A stretch of 64,000 nt of DNA from Pampus argenteus. Its lineage: Eukaryota; Chordata; Actinopteri; Scombriformes; Stromateidae. The stretch's first letter is position 1, and each line of letters begins with the position of its first letter. Under the pieces are notes generated by a model. That model saw only the letters and a list, made by a program, of their open reading frames with translations. It had not been told where the DNA came from and did not search any database. This document shows, in pieces, positions 1-36,960 of the stretch. The stretch spans positions 9,676,001 to 9,740,000 of the forward strand of contig CM072873.1 in the NCBI GenBank assembly GCA_036937835.1, read 5' to 3'. The position numbers were made by a program, and so were the translations under genes.

Positions 1-866
1 AAATTGTGCATTACGTTTAAATATATTTGTAGTTTCAGATGGTTCACTAATAACTAAATAAAAAAAGAAAATCTTTTAGCTGATACCCAGCAGAGAGCTT
101 CTAATATAGCAAGCCTCTAACACAGTAGAGTCAAGGTGAGAAGACAGAAGATGGCTGAAATACTCCACCAATGTGCCACTATGTGTTGTGTCTCAGCCCT
201 GTTCTGCCCCCCTTACCACCATGCCGGCTGGTGAATTTAAAAAAAAAAGTTTTTATTTTAATTGCTTCCACTTACTACAACCTGTGAAGGTATCCACGCA
301 GGTTTGTGATGTGCGTTTATGTAGTATCACACCAAGTTCCTTGCAAAAAATTAAGTATCATACAGTTTAAATTGTGTCATTTGGCTGGTTATTATACTCC
401 CTGAACTAGCAAGTTAAAGACAGCAGGACCTTTCGGAGAGACTTTGACATTCACGTCAACTTCCAGGTCAACGACTATTGAGCTGCAGTGATTAAGGGCC
501 CCCTTCAAATATGCATGAACAGACGCGTGTACCCACACACTCGCTAAAATGCATATTGCCCCTTTGTATTTGCTTGGTAGCTCAATATGAGGGCATTGTT
601 TAGTATTGATTGTCATTTTAATTTCATTTACCTAACATTGATTTGCATTAGATATGTGTGGTTGTCATGCAAAGTTAGGTAACATCCAATTTCAACTTGA
701 ACTTTTGCCCTAAACAGATTGAGAAACGGTTAAAAAAGAAAAAAGGAAAAAAAAAGATTTTTAATCAACCGTGCCTTATTTTTGATCTCATATGTGTACG
801 ATGGCAGTACATGGACTTTTAATGCCTGTTTATTCTTACGCTTTTTTCCCTCTCTTACTTTCTCAG
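1..866 (+). other. intron sequence of ralgapa2 (5' part of window)
   Basis: No exon could be recognised here. The stretch is AT-rich, contains a purine-rich A tract near 733-755, and ends in a pyrimidine-rich acceptor before the exon at 867. It is interpreted as intron because the next exon begins in the middle of the RalGAP alpha GAP domain, so earlier exons must lie upstream of the window. Confidence 0.6.
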
Positions 867-24763
<23,897 letters not shown>

Positions 24764-27357
24764 GCTCTTCAACCCGTCCCCCCTCCCCTCCTCAAGAGCA
24801 GCCTTTAATCTTTTCTCGAAGAACCTCACAACATACAGCCGTGACTGCAAGAGTTGTTGTTTTTTGTTTGTGTGTTGTTTGTTTTTTTTGGCGTGTTTTG
24901 TTCTTCTTTGTTTTATGTTGTGTCATATAAACATGTAACTGGAGCATATTGCAATTTTTAATTTAAGTGGCAATCATTGATTTCGTTGATATCTTTCCTT
25001 TCCCAACTGCTTCGAGATGGACATGAGACTAAGCTATTTATGTTCATCCTCATGGATTCAGCAACATAGGAAGACTTGACTGAGAAGTCTTAAAGCAACT
25101 TGTGATAAAAATGTCATTTATATTCTCAACTTCTAGTGCAGCCTTGATGCATTAGAAAAAACATAAAGTTCTTACTATAGTAAGGGAATGGGAGCCTGCT
25201 TTACCCTGTTTCTATATCTCATCTATGTCAACACTCAATGTAACAAAGCACTGAATAACACAGCTGTAAATGGCATAATGCTAAAGCTGCACAAGAGATT
25301 GGTATCCATTTATGAATATGTCTGCCTTTTTACCTCCTTCATGCATCAGCCACAACCTTTCTGTGTCAAAGCACCAATTCTGTTGGTGACAGGACAATGT
25401 TGAAGTCTTCGGTCATTGTCTGGCTCGTCCTGCTTCGTCTTTGTGGACCATCTTCCTACAGCAGAAAGGAAGAAAGACTGATGCATGGGGAATAGTTCCC
25501 CAGAATGATTTGTACTCACTACACTACTACACAGACTTCCTGGCTACAGAGTTCATGTAGTACGTACAGTCGGAGGCTTTTTAATTGTTTTGAACCCAGA
25601 GTGGACAATCAATGACATCTTTCTAACTTGAGCTGAATTGAAATTTGTTTGTGTTCTTTGTTTTTTATCGCTCTAATTTTGCTTTTTAAATGAATTCCGA
25701 TGGATTGTGTCACAATTTGATTTATGCATCTCCACTGGAATGAGAAAAGACTGCGTTTGTAATTGTTTTTTGATGTCATTAACATAGGCTCATGTCCGGT
25801 AATTGAATAAGTTCCTCCTGTCTCTTTCCTCTGCTATCAGTTTTCCTTGTCCTGTGAAACTGAGACATTGACATTCCAACGTCCCCCCCTGTTTTTTGCA
25901 CTCACTGTCGTTGATTAACTAGCGCTGAATGTTTCTCTCTGTTCTTGGATGTAAATTGCTTTAAGTTTTATTTGCTGATGTCTGTTTGCTAGATGTATAT
26001 AGAGAGTACTGTTTGATGAATTATTTCGCTGTTGTGTTGTTTTTATGTATTCGTGTGCTGTTTAGAGGAGAACTACCGCCAGAGCCTCAGGTGAATCTTA
26101 ACTCCATGCACTGGTGTGTGTCTGTCTATGTGTGTGTGTGTGAGTGTGTCTGTGTGTGTATTTGTGTGTGTGTGACAGTTTCGGATGGAGCATCTCACAG
26201 TGCCTGTGTAATGTCTGTCCTTTTAAAATGGTGTCCCACACCACCTCCGCTCCCCATAATCGGGTTTAACTTCTCCTCTTCCTTGTGTGACACAAACCAT
26301 GGCCCGCCCTGCATCACATCTCTTCGTTAACAGTCCAGAACAAAGTGTTTTCCTCCCGCTGCAACGCTAAAGGTCAGTGTCTCGTGCTTCCCACAGCAAC
26401 ACAACAACTGCAGACAGACGTGGAATCATGGCCTTCTCTGTTTAATCTTTATTGTAGATTGTGCGCTGCTCCGTTTTTATCTGTGAATGGAATCATCAAC
26501 TCCTCTTTCCCATGATCCTCTCCCCATGTTGCTTCCTGATGCTGTAGGATGAGTGGCGAGACTGGGTTTAGGTGGCATGCCAGAGCTGAACTCTTAACAG
26601 CCTTCCTAGCAACAGCCAGGCAAGCACTCTCTAACCTGCCCACTCAGGTTGTCATGGTAGTCAGGTGTTTCCCACATACACACACTATAGATGCACACCC
26701 TCTGAGGGCTCCACCCATGATGCAACACTATCCCCATCTGTTGCACTACTATGCCTTACTTTCCCCATGCTCTTCTGTTCTTACATCTCGCCTCCTCTGG
26801 TTTGTTCATTCCCTGAGCAGAAAACAGGGAATCCAAACGGCAGGAGGATGTATGTGGAGAGGGTTCAATCCATTTTTGTGCTTTTTTTGATTTTTGAAGA
26901 ATGTATAGATATATAGGCCTGCATCTTGTTTTGTTTTTTTAATTTCCCCAAAGCCACTTGAAGGAACCACCCAGGATGTTGACCATAGATCGACATCCTG
27001 AAAAATGGTCTCTGCTCCCTTTTGGTGGCTTAGTTGCTGAAGATGATAGTTTGGACCAAGATAAGGATTGTGTGTCTTATATATACATGAAGAAAATGAG
27101 CTAGAGTTAGTCCTAGTCTGTTTTTCTTCTTTTTCTTGTTGTAGAAATCCTTGTACATTGTGTCAAATTTTAAGGGCTTGAGCGCCCTCCGAATATAAAT
27201 ATAATAATGCCTGTAATATAATCTTTGTATAAGAGAAAGAGGAAAAAAAAGAAAGCTTGAAGATTTCATCATTACTTGTCAACATATCAAACTGTTTTTA
27301 ACAACTGAAGTCCTGCTATCTTTATTAGAAATGTGAAAATTGAAACATTTCATTAAA
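24764..27357 (+). other. ralgapa2: probable ralgapa2 3' UTR
   Basis: The AT-rich sequence following the TGA at 24761-24763 has no further coding signal. A variant polyadenylation hexamer ATTAAA occurs at 27352-27357, about 2.6 kb after the stop. I saw no canonical AATAAA earlier in the interval on this strand, so a long 3' UTR is plausible but not proven. A GT-rich patch lies near 26117-26173. Confidence 0.4.
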
Positions 27358-27470
27358 TCAATTTGAAATTCTACTTTTTATTTATTTATTTATTTATAAT
27401 TGTCCTTTTTGTCCTCTCAACAACAGATCAGGTAATTTTGTAACCTCAAATTTTGTGGAGTAGCAAGGTC

Positions 27471-27476
27471 TGTGTG

Positions 27477-27512
<36 letters not shown>

Positions 27513-27536
27513 TGTGTGTGTGTGTGTGTGTGTGTG
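27471..27536. repeat. (TGCG)n followed by (TG)n
   Basis: A tandem TGCG tetranucleotide array runs straight into a TG array, giving 66 bp of unbroken purine-pyrimidine alternation. The CG-containing part is especially prone to Z-DNA. It lies just beyond the probable ralgapa2 3' end. Confidence 0.92.
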
Positions 27537-29294
27537 ATGGTGTTACCATGGGCTTTCTGACCCTGGCCCAGCCATGTTAGCAGCAGCAGGGGTAACCTGA
27601 CCCTCCTCCCATCTGTCTCCCCTGCTGCTCAGCTCTGCTTAGGCGAGGCCAGCATAATGGAACTTTACCAGGGGGTACAGGTGCAATGGTTGCAGCACCT
27701 ACGGGTGCCCTGCCTCGCCTGCTTCACATAAAGACGCAAGACAAGCACTTGACCATAATTGAGTCCTAAAGGTGTATATGTGAGAAAGAAGCCTAATGTT
27801 ACCTTATTTTCACCCAGCTCAGCGCTGTTTGCCTCAGTCATTGACTCTGAGATGGTTTACAGCAGAACAGGCAGGGGCTGGATGTCCTGGCCCCTCTGAG
27901 GCTGACATCCTCTGTGATTACTACCACTCTGTATTATCCCATGTGTTACACTGCTGGTTATAGTCCATTTGACACTCATTTTTAAAAAGTTTATGTTATT
28001 ATTTTTGGCCTTGGGCAGGTGCAAAGTCTTAATGAGCAGGAGAAACTCTCTTCAGTAACAAAAAAGGGGAAAAAAAGACTCAAGAGCTCAAGTCAGGTGA
28101 TTTTTCTTTTTTCTTTTTTTTTAAATCTTCATATACCAGATTAATTAAGACTTGGAGTAAAGGTTGAGCCACAGTGACAATGCCCTGATGTTAACACCAT
28201 GCTAACAGTATGTATCTCAGTCTGAGGTGACACAACTGGAAGCTGCCTGCTAAATTACAGCTGACTTAATGCTTTACAGGTTGTGGAGGGTCAGATATGA
28301 AGCCAACTGAACTCCGATGTGTCCTAAATCACCTGAAAGCTACAAGGGGGGAAAAAATCGAGCTGCATGAGTCTCCCAGAAGCAGACAGATGTTTTACTG
28401 CACCAGAGGTGAGCTCTGATCCGCCACCTCTTTGTCCTCCTGTCATATCCTGACATGGTATTAAGGAGGGAATTTATGATTAGTCCCTAAGTGCTTCTCT
28501 ATGGCAGCGAAACGGCGTCTATTGAGCCACTGGAGCTATGATTTACTGACGAGGCCTGAATCAGCCTCACAAACCGGGAATCGAAGGGCGACTAAATAGA
28601 TTCGTGACCCGGTGGAAGAGAGTTTGGACAAAGTCAAACCTGCATGAGAAGTTAGTGACGGTGTCAAAACCTTTTAGGGTGTAAAATTAAAATATGTCTT
28701 TTTCCCCCGGGGAGCCCGCGGACCTGACTTTGGGAACCAACTTCAACACACCTTTTTAGGCGTAAAACAACATCCTGTGAAACTGTGACATATATATATC
28801 TATATTGTTTATGAAATAAGGTCCCAAATTAACCCCATATATGGAATTGATTGAAAAAAAAATAATAATAATAGGCTGCGTCTCTTGGTGTTTAAATGAT
28901 TTACTCTCTGGATAATTGCTTTAAATTGTGACCTGAAAATTAGAAGACTTTTTGCAATATATCAAAAATACTCAATCAGATTTATGTCTATATGATTTCA
29001 GTGTGTTGTTATTTTCCATGTTATGTTGGTGTCATGTGCGTAACTTTGGAAATAATTTGCCAGTGAAAATGACTGTAGAAACATATCAAGGACAAAAGCC
29101 AAAACCAGGCCCAGAAAGCTTATGATTTTAAAATGTCATAAAATGAAAACTCATTTATATGAGTAATACCAAACTCCGTCTAGAAATCTGGTAAATTTCT
29201 TTTTTTTTTTCCTTTATGGAGGATGAAGTTGCTGCTTCTCAGTCTGAAAAGTTAAACCACTTTGAGACCCGTGTGTCATTTTGAAAATATTTTT
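27537..29294. other. intergenic region between ralgapa2 and insm1 3' ends
   Basis: No coding signal was found. There is a moderately GC-rich stretch at about 27540-27720 and 28440-28660, with AT-rich DNA elsewhere. Both flanking genes transcribe towards this interval, so it should contain the two termination regions. Confidence 0.5.
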
Positions 29295-29300
29295 TTTATT
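29295..29300 (-). terminator. insm1: candidate insm1 polyadenylation signal
   Basis: TTTATT on the plus strand reads AATAAA on the insm1 strand, about 1.1 kb after the stop codon, which suits the usual size of insm1 mRNA. A closer AATAAA exists at 30323-30328, only about 85 bp after the stop, so either or both may be used. Confidence 0.35.
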
Positions 29301-30411
29301 ATTATTATTATTTCGATAGACAACAACGATATACACATACAATCAAAGCGCTATAAAAGCCAACATTTAAGAAAAATAACTTGTCTTTAAAAAAGATTGC
29401 ATCTAAGGTAAGAGCTTTACGTTTTTTTTCTTTCTTTTTTTTTCTTTTTTTTTTACAAGAGCTGTGGAGATTGAAGATTAAAACTGGACCCACGACAGTT
29501 ATCACAACTCATAAATTTGACCAACAAAAAAAAACAAAAACAAAAACAAAAAAAACATTTTGGCTATACGACATGTAAACTGCCAGAACGATTCACAGGG
29601 AGAAATCACAACAAACACAACAATAAGTTACATAAAATAATTAGAATAAATAAATAAATAAACATATGATGAAAAATATTGCAACATTCTTCAATAATAA
29701 TAAAAAATATGTGCCAGCATTCAAAATTAAAATAATCTATATGTTGACTTTTTAAGGCAGTTATACAGCGGGATTTGGATGTGTATGTATGGAGGCTATG
29801 TTGGACTAGGCTTATTTGTATACTAAAGGCATTTGTGGTTCTACTAAACAGGGAATGTTTCAGTCACTCTTTTTTTTCTTTTTTCTTTTTTCTTTTTTGT
29901 CTCCCCACGAAGACAAAGTTGATCATTTGTGTCTTTCACAAACAAAGCTACAGTGATAGAGCAATCAACGGTCGGTGAATTCAAAAAGGCTTTTGAATGA
30001 GGGAGGGGAAAAGGATTTCTGAGAATTTAAGACATTTCTTAGGTCTAGAAGCTATCATTGAGCACATGTGTTGTCCTAGAAAAATACCCTTTAACAGTCA
30101 AACTAACGCTTTGTACTCTTTTTTTTTTTTATCCCCCTTGATAAACTAATTTGAGAAAGAAAATCTCAAAATAGGCCTATATGTAATTCAAATATAGAGA
30201 GAAGCATTCAACAATCACTGATTGGCATGAAAAAAAAAAGACACCTCATTAAACACCACTTAAACATCAAGCCGCCCTGCCTTTAATTGGCCTAAAGTTA
30301 TGGCAGTGAGCGTCACAAACTCTTTATTTTTATTAACCCCAAAACCACTTTTTTGTTTCTCCTTTTTTTTTTTAATTCCAACTCATCAAAGGCACGAGTT
30401 TTGTGTTGTCT

Positions 30412-31866
30412 TTAGCAGGCTGGGCGCACCGGCATTTGGAGCAGGATCACCTGCCTATTCTCCGAGGGGTGGCACTTGTTTATGTGCCTGGTGAGCCCCG
30501 GGGAGCTGTAGAGAGTGGCGGGGCAGTATTTGCACGGGTAAATCTGGGAGGAGTGCATGAGGCGCAGGTGTCTCTCCTGGCCGGCTCTGCTGGTGAAACT
30601 CTCCCCGCACACCGGGCACAGCAGGCAGTCCACCGGGCTCAGATTGAGGGGGCTTTGGTTTGAGACTTCCTCTGAGGAGGAGGATGATGATGATGATGCT
30701 GAGGAGGAGAAGGAGGAGGATGGCACCGGAGCCTGCTCTGCTGCGCGGTCGCTGGTTTGAAACCCGTGCTCCTCCAGCACTTTCTTTTGCAAGGCCTGGT
30801 GTCCCATGATGTGCTTTCTTAGGTATGCCTGTCGCTTAAACCTCTTCCCGCAGAACTGGCAGTCATATGAACCATCTTCAGAGCCCGACTCGGACAGACC
30901 TGGACTCGGGGTGTCTCTGTCACTCATGTCTTTGGCTTCGTCGGAGACTGACTTGACACCTAGAGGTGGCGTTTTAGCCGTTTCAGGTTTGATGCCCTGT
31001 GCGGGTGGCATCGCCGGTGCGCCGGTGGTCCTGGGTTTGTGCCAGCGGCGGTGAGAGGCGAGGTTGGCCGGGCAGCTGAACATCTTATCACACTCGGGAC
31101 ACCGGTACTCTACTCTGACGATGCGGGAGCACTTGTGCTGAGCCAGGGAGAAAGGATCCGCGTACGCCTCCTTACACAGCTGACACACAAACTCCCCCAA
31201 AGGCTTGTTTCCTCCGGATGACTGCGCCCTCGGCTTCATCTCCACCGGCCCCTCTTTGATTTTGAGGCCGAGCACGGGAGAAGTCGTCACCTCGTCTTCA
31301 AAGTTGAGTTTTCTAATGGCTTTGGGTTTCTTGGGAGCGGGTTTAGGTTTGCGCTCTGGACCGTCAGCTGCGGGTCTTTTGGTGCCGACCCGGTTGCTTG
31401 GTGCCGGGAGGCTGCTGGTGGTGCCGCTGCGGCTGCTGTTGCTGGTACCGATTTTTAGGTCGACCGGGGCGTACAGGAGATGATCCAGGCCGGAGAGAGA
31501 GGCAGGTGTCGGGAATGACTCGGCAGAAATAGGCGAGCCCAGATTGAAACTTCGCTCAAAATATCCCCTGTCGTGCTCCTTGCTGATGGGCCGGGTGGGG
31601 CTGTAGAGGGCTTGGCACACAGACTCGGGGTTGCCGAACTGTACAGGCTTCTCCAATCTTGGCACCGGCGCATCAGCTGATGTGAAATCCGGCGATGCTG
31701 CGGCGCGGTCCGGACTGGAAGCCACGGACATCGGCGGGGAAGGGTCCACCTGACTCGGCAAGGCAGCTGGGGTGGGTGGCTCCTGGAGGTCATCTTCGTC
31801 TGACCGAGTCCTGTAGGAAACATGTGCTGATTTCTTGTTTCTTTTTACCAGGAATCCTTTGGGCAT
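30412..31866 (-). CDS. insm1: insulinoma-associated protein 1 (SNAG-domain C2H2 zinc-finger transcription repressor)
   Basis: INSM1 is a nuclear transcription factor that drives neuroendocrine and neuronal progenitor differentiation and recruits corepressors through its SNAG motif. The intact single-exon ORF of 484 aa starts MPKGFLVKR (SNAG, residues 1-9). The signature [11 protein letters not shown] lies at 102-112 and a basic proline-rich segment with KKPKAIRK at 179-186. Five C2H2 fingers lie at about 228-246, 256-276, 336-356, 417-438 and 445-466, and the C-terminus is [17 protein letters not shown]. These match human INSM1 as I recall it, with shorter Ala/Pro/Gly-rich stretches. A poly-serine tract (about 383-398) sits between fingers 3 and 4. 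The absence of introns is normal for the family. Fish carry two paralogues (a and b); which one this is cannot be settled here. It is tail-to-tail with ralgapa2. Confidence 0.97.
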   Translation of the reverse strand: MPKGFLVKRNKKSAHVSYRTRSDEDDLQEPPTPAALPSQVDPSPPMSVASSPDRAAASPDFTSADAPVPRLEKPVQFGNPESVCQALYSPTRPISKEHDRGYFERSFNLGSPISAESFPTPASLSGLDHLLYAPVDLKIGTSNSSRSGTTSSLPAPSNRVGTKRPAADGPERKPKPAPKKPKAIRKLNFEDEVTTSPVLGLKIKEGPVEMKPRAQSSGGNKPLGEFVCQLCKEAYADPFSLAQHKCSRIVRVEYRCPECDKMFSCPANLASHRRWHKPRTTGAPAMPPAQGIKPETAKTPPLGVKSVSDEAKDMSDRDTPSPGLSESGSEDGSYDCQFCGKRFKRQAYLRKHIMGHQALQKKVLEEHGFQTSDRAAEQAPVPSSSFSSSASSSSSSSSEEVSNQSPLNLSPVDCLLCPVCGESFTSRAGQERHLRLMHSSQIYPCKYCPATLYSSPGLTRHINKCHPSENRQVILLQMPVRPAC

Positions 31867-32031
31867 CTTGGCGAGTTACAGCGGAAAGGCACTTCGGGGA
31901 GGTGGGTGAAGTCTCGAGTATCCAGGTTTGTTAAAAATATGGCAACACTAGAAGCTTATGGGACTTTATCTCCCCAGTATATCGATCCTTCTGTTGCAGA
32001 AATGTTTTCGTCTCCAAGGCATAGCTCCACT

Positions 32032-32039
32032 CTTTTTAT
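32032..32039 (-). promoter_or_regulatory. insm1: candidate insm1 TATA-like box
   Basis: On the minus strand the sequence reads CATAAAAAGAG about 170 bp upstream of the insm1 ATG, a reasonable distance for a short 5' UTR. A CCAAT sequence on the plus strand lies at about 32088-32093. This is a motif match only. Confidence 0.35.
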
Positions 32040-35000
32040 GCCGGAATGATGCTATTGTTCTCGCCCCCCCTGTTGCAGCATCCCCGACCAATCAGATGAA
32101 ACCAAGATCCCAGTGGATTTGATTGTGGGAGGGCTCAGAGCCCGGGTTTGGTGGATTTCGTTGGAGGATGTGCAGATAGCTTAGCAGATGTACTGGCGGT
32201 TTATTACATTAATGTGTGCTCTCAGCCCCTCCCTGACAGAGGCACACGCCGGGACCCTCCTCTTTTTACGGTCTGATGGGCCCCTATACAAACGCACACG
32301 TGCCACGGCTTTGTGGCTCTCCTCTGGGGGGCCCGGAGCTGCCAAAAGGAAACGTCCGTCACTGCCACAATCATCACAGTTTAGAATTTAAAAACGAGGG
32401 GATGAGACAAGCTTGGTTAAATTCAAACTAAAATCAGTGTTTCACTCGAGACCATTCCGCTACTAGACGGATATTAAGCCATCTCTGCGGTCCAGTTTCT
32501 ACTTCTCCAGGTTTTTCTTTGCCTCATTGTTACATCTATATTCCAGCCTCTTTTACGCACAGTGTGCAGGCCTATCAACAAAGTGAATTCCCCAGATTTT
32601 ATAGACCTTTATTTTATTATGTCTTAAATAAACATTGTAGATGGAGTGTTTCTTTATTTTAGGGCACGTGTCTGTCTCGGTAGTTTAACTCGACATATAA
32701 ATCAGACATCTCGCTGCATACATAAGTAATAAGAAGGCCCTCTGGTCTTTGTGCACAATAGCCACGTCTGCCCGTGCTTGGATATCTGGGTTTTTTTTCT
32801 TTTTTTTTTGAAAAGGCAAATTGACCTCTTAACTGTGAAACGGGACTCATGGCCAATCTGGCCCACAGCTAGACGCGTGCTGGGCGGAATCAGAGCTCCA
32901 GACAAAGAAGGCCGCAGCCGAGGCTTGTGTTGCAAAATGCTGCACACATATTTCAAAGCTTAAAACGTAGCTGCTGCACAGTCCGGAACTGTCGTCATGT
33001 ATAAATAGGTGCTCTGGATAGCTTTATTTAAAAAAAAAAGTTAATTGTTGAAACATGGGGCCTTCTGCTGCTAAAACCCTTCAAGGTTTAAGTTTGCATT
33101 GTTTTGGATCAAATACTTGTACACTTTAAGATGTTGGAGAATTCGTTATTGTTTAATAATTTCTTAAAACAAAACTCTCAGAGTTTTTTTTTTTTAACTC
33201 TGCAGCATCCTGTTTAGGACACTTCCCACCCCCCGATAAACACTGTGGCCTTTTTTTTCTTTTACAAGCTGCCTTATGGTTTCTATGCTCACATGTTGTA
33301 TATGTGTCTGCTTTTTTTCTTCGTTTAAATGGCTAAATGTAGGCTGCAGTGCGCCACTTGGCAGAGAGTGCGTTCGTTTTCCTTTCAGTCGGCAGACCAG
33401 GGAGGAATTAATCTCCATCGTCGTACATTGTTCCCCTCATTTGCATAAAGCTGCAGTATGACCAAGTCAAATAATTACACAATCGGAGCTGAGCCGCAGG
33501 CCTGCTCCTTCTTTTCAATGAGCCTCTCTGTCCCGGTGCCTTCTCACCTGCCTCAAAGCACACCGTTATTTTCATTATAGGGTTAAATTACAGAATAGCA
33601 AATAGTCTTATTTTATGTCTTTGTTTTAATAGTTTTAGATTGTTGCAAAGATTGAGTTTTAATACAATGACTAAGTTTAAACATTTATTTTTGAAACTAT
33701 AGACTTCTTGTAGGGTAAAGTTTCACAGTGTGTACATTGTTTTGTTTGTGTGTTTTTGTTGTTGTTGTTTTTTTAATCTTGTTTTCTGTGCTTTACTCAC
33801 TCGCCTACATTGATTTAGCTTTGTCAAATATAGATGTTCTGTTACTTGTTGTTCCTCCAGTCTGAACATCTATTGGTTTGTTTTGGGACTACAAGCTTTG
33901 ATGGCATTTTAACGAGTTCCTCTTTCACCCCCCCGTGATCATTCTGTGGGGCGCGTGGGCCTGTGTACTGGCTTTGGTTCCACGGACGCATGCGCGTGTT
34001 TGCTCAGTGGCGCGTGCGACTCTGCGCGGACGGGAAGCATCGGCGCCTAATTAGCATACAGCTGCGGCTGCTTTAATGCAGGATCAGCTACGTCCTCCTC
34101 ATATATATATATATATATATTTAAAATGTTCCTTTAATTTTCTTCTTGCCTACAGGCTGTGTTGTCAATTGTAATCAATTAGTTTGAAGATACAAGTTGA
34201 AAATATGAAGGTAAGTCATGGCTTAAATAGCTCCTATGTGATTTAAAACCACTTGTCTAAACATGAAGGCTTCATTTGTCAAACTTACTGAGGATTGCTA
34301 CTTTTAAAATGGGAGCTAAGCTCTTTTAGTACTCATCGTTCATGGCTGAAGTTTGAGGTGAAGACTTCTAGACTCTGAGCCCAGTTCTTACTTCATTGCA
34401 CCACCTACAGGATGAAACCTTAATGCTGAGGACACAGAAAGAAAGTTTACCTCCAGTAAACCGGAGCATTATACTTAAATCACCTTGCTGGCCTTTGACC
34501 ACACTGTTTCTGTCAAACAATAACCACGGTTACCAAGAGAGTCGTGGGGCAGTTTGGTTATTTCACAGTGATTTGATTACCCTCATTCTCACCATATATG
34601 TACAGAAACCTCCTGTACTTCCCAGATGAATGATTGGCTCCATGTGCTTTGCCAACCCCAGCCAATTTGAAAGTGCAATAAGACATGACTGTAATTGGTG
34701 CTCACTACATGGCCACCTTCGATTCATTGTCAATCAATTATTGTAATGGATTAGCCGAGCTCCTATTCTGGCTGGTTGTAATCTGATAGAGGGCTCTTTC
34801 AGCACCATGGAGAGAACCAGCAAGGGACCCAGATTTAATCAGGCTGACCGTGGACACAGCACAGTCTTGGCTCCAGCCTTTGTCCAGCAACCAAGAGCAG
34901 GCAAACACCAACAAGAGAAACAAGAGAAACAATGACACAGTGGAACAAAAGTGCCAAAGTTTAATGAAGTGATTGGTTTTTAAATATACTTCTAAATAGG

Positions 35001-36689
35001 CTTGTTCAAAACAGATTTCAACAAATTCTACAGAGAGGAAAACAGTTTTAAGATATTTCATAATGTCTCAGTTCTCCTGTTTTCTCCTCTATCTAATCCT
35101 ATTCTATTCTGTTCATTTGTGCCCTAGCAGTTTTGTTTATTAGTCTACCTGTTTGTCAGCGTGTATGCTTTAATCTTCTAAATTATACTAATACTTTTAA
35201 ATTAAGCAGTGCATATGCTGGTCATGAATTTATGAGATTTTTTTCCAATGTACTATAAAATTTAAATTTGTCGTCTCTAATAGAATGAAGTTGCAATGAT
35301 GCTATTTGTAAACCGGCTCTTTCAGGACAAGGATTGTTTCTAATGAAGCTATTAGGCTCTGGCAAAAATTACAAGATCACCACACACATCATCTATGTCC
35401 ATTTTTACTAAATGTTTCTCAGTGATCATTTCCAAAGAAAAGAAAAGTTTATGGAACTTGAGGATCATGGTGTTTTCTGTTATAGTTGTCTCTAAAATTG
35501 GATAAGAGCGTTAATAAAACAACAACAGAAAATCAGTTTGTGGGTTCATTTTAGCAGGTCAACTATTGATTTTAAATTATAAGAGTGAATGTTGCTTTTT
35601 ATAATAATTTTCTGCTGATTATGGATCCACTAAGTCCTCATACTTGTCCAAACTAGTTGAGATCTGTTTCTTTCTGTGTGAATCGATTCACTCTACATGA
35701 TAGCTTAGATGCAAGATAACCACTTTGTCTATTGTTCTTCGCAGCAAGATCCTGGTGACAATTTTACAAAAGTCAACTTTGGTCCACCATTTGGATCACA
35801 CATCTTTATTACTAATGGTTTCTCATGTAAGACCTGTAAAACCATCTGAAGACAATCTCAGAGATGCCAACATTTCACAGCAATCAGCCTGTACCTGTAA
35901 AGAGCAACAATAGTAAAAGACACCAAGGTTTGTATCTATCTTTTGTAAAAGAAGTCAGAGTCTAGCACGCAGAAGATCAATGGGGAAATTGGCTGTTTGG
36001 CCATGAGAATAACGCAGAGGTCACTGTCTAGACTTTAAAGTGTACTTTAGAAGGATGCCCACGAGACCTGGTTACTGTGAAAAGCCCGGTAAAGTGGTAT
36101 AGCTCTGAGCTTAAGACTAATGGACCTCAGTGTTTACAGGGAATGTCCCTGATGTCATTCGTACTTTTGACAATGATGCTAATGACTTTATGAGGACAAG
36201 GGCAGATGTCTCTGGTCTTTTATGTCATTTCTGTAAATGCTCTGTGAAGCCAGCTTTTAAAATGGTAATTTTGCCAATATATTGTATATGCTTTGGATGT
36301 TTAGAGCAGGATTGTGATCACATCCACAGCAAAATCAGTAAGATACAATTGCAAAGGTTTGTTAATGATTTCAGGATCAATCTGAGATGGTTTTATTTGG
36401 CTCTCTGTATCTTCTTTTGCGTGTGCACAGACATATGAACAAAGGCTTCAAAGGCACAACACATGAGGGAGGCATTTAAATGCCAGATTTTCTTTTCTTG
36501 TAGAGAGCCTCTTATTAAAAAAATCTAAGAGGTCTTCCTGTATATCAGGCGTATCAGTTGTTGAAGTCCCAGAGGCATGTTTAGCTCTAATTTACTCATC
36601 AAAAACATCAGAGTGTCTCTCAATAATCTCAGCAGTCCATTAGTTGTTTGGGGTGGAGTCCCCTGTCAGAAAGCATGCCCTGGAATGTT
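32040..36689. other. insm1 upstream non-coding region
   Basis: No ORF of recognisable family was seen. The proximal part (about 32090-32400) is moderately GC-rich. A CpG-containing patch lies at about 33950-34090, followed by an (AT)n run at 34101-34120. The remainder is AT-rich. Confidence 0.5.
34050..34064. promoter_or_regulatory. octamer-like site next to E-box, upstream of insm1
   Basis: ATTAGCAT (34050-34057) is separated by one base from CAGCTG (34059-34064), about 2.2 kb upstream of the insm1 ATG and inside a CpG-bearing segment (about 33950-34090). POU and proneural bHLH factors are known to bind such paired sites in neural enhancers, and insm1 is a known proneural target. Function here is inferred. 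Confidence 0.35.
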
Positions 36690-36960
36690 AAACACTAATT
36701 CACCTCTGAGCTGTGGAGGTGGATAAAGTGATTGTTCTATCTGGGAGCTGATTAAAACAGCTCTGGCCTGTTTCCCCCTCTGCGTTCACCTCTGACGTCC
36801 ATCACATTCATTTCTGTATTCATGAGCAGATGAGAAGGCGCAGGCAGAGCGGCTGCCGTATTACAGATAATAAGGCCAGCGGGCACCACATTCACTGCCA
36901 CAGGTTTCCCCCTGCTCCGGCTCATTCAATTACTTCACAAGAGTTCTCTGAGGCACAGCT
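36690..36960. promoter_or_regulatory. candidate conserved non-coding element
   Basis: A balanced-composition block without low-complexity sequence contains GGCCTGTTTCCCCCTC and CAGATGAGAAGGCGCAGG style motifs, clustered homeodomain and E-box-like words, and no ORF. It stands out from the AT-rich surroundings. Conservation cannot be tested here. Confidence 0.3.

Noticed and set aside
30557..31483. Plus-strand ORFs inside insm1
   Set aside because: They are GC-rich antisense shadows of the insm1 coding sequence and match no family.
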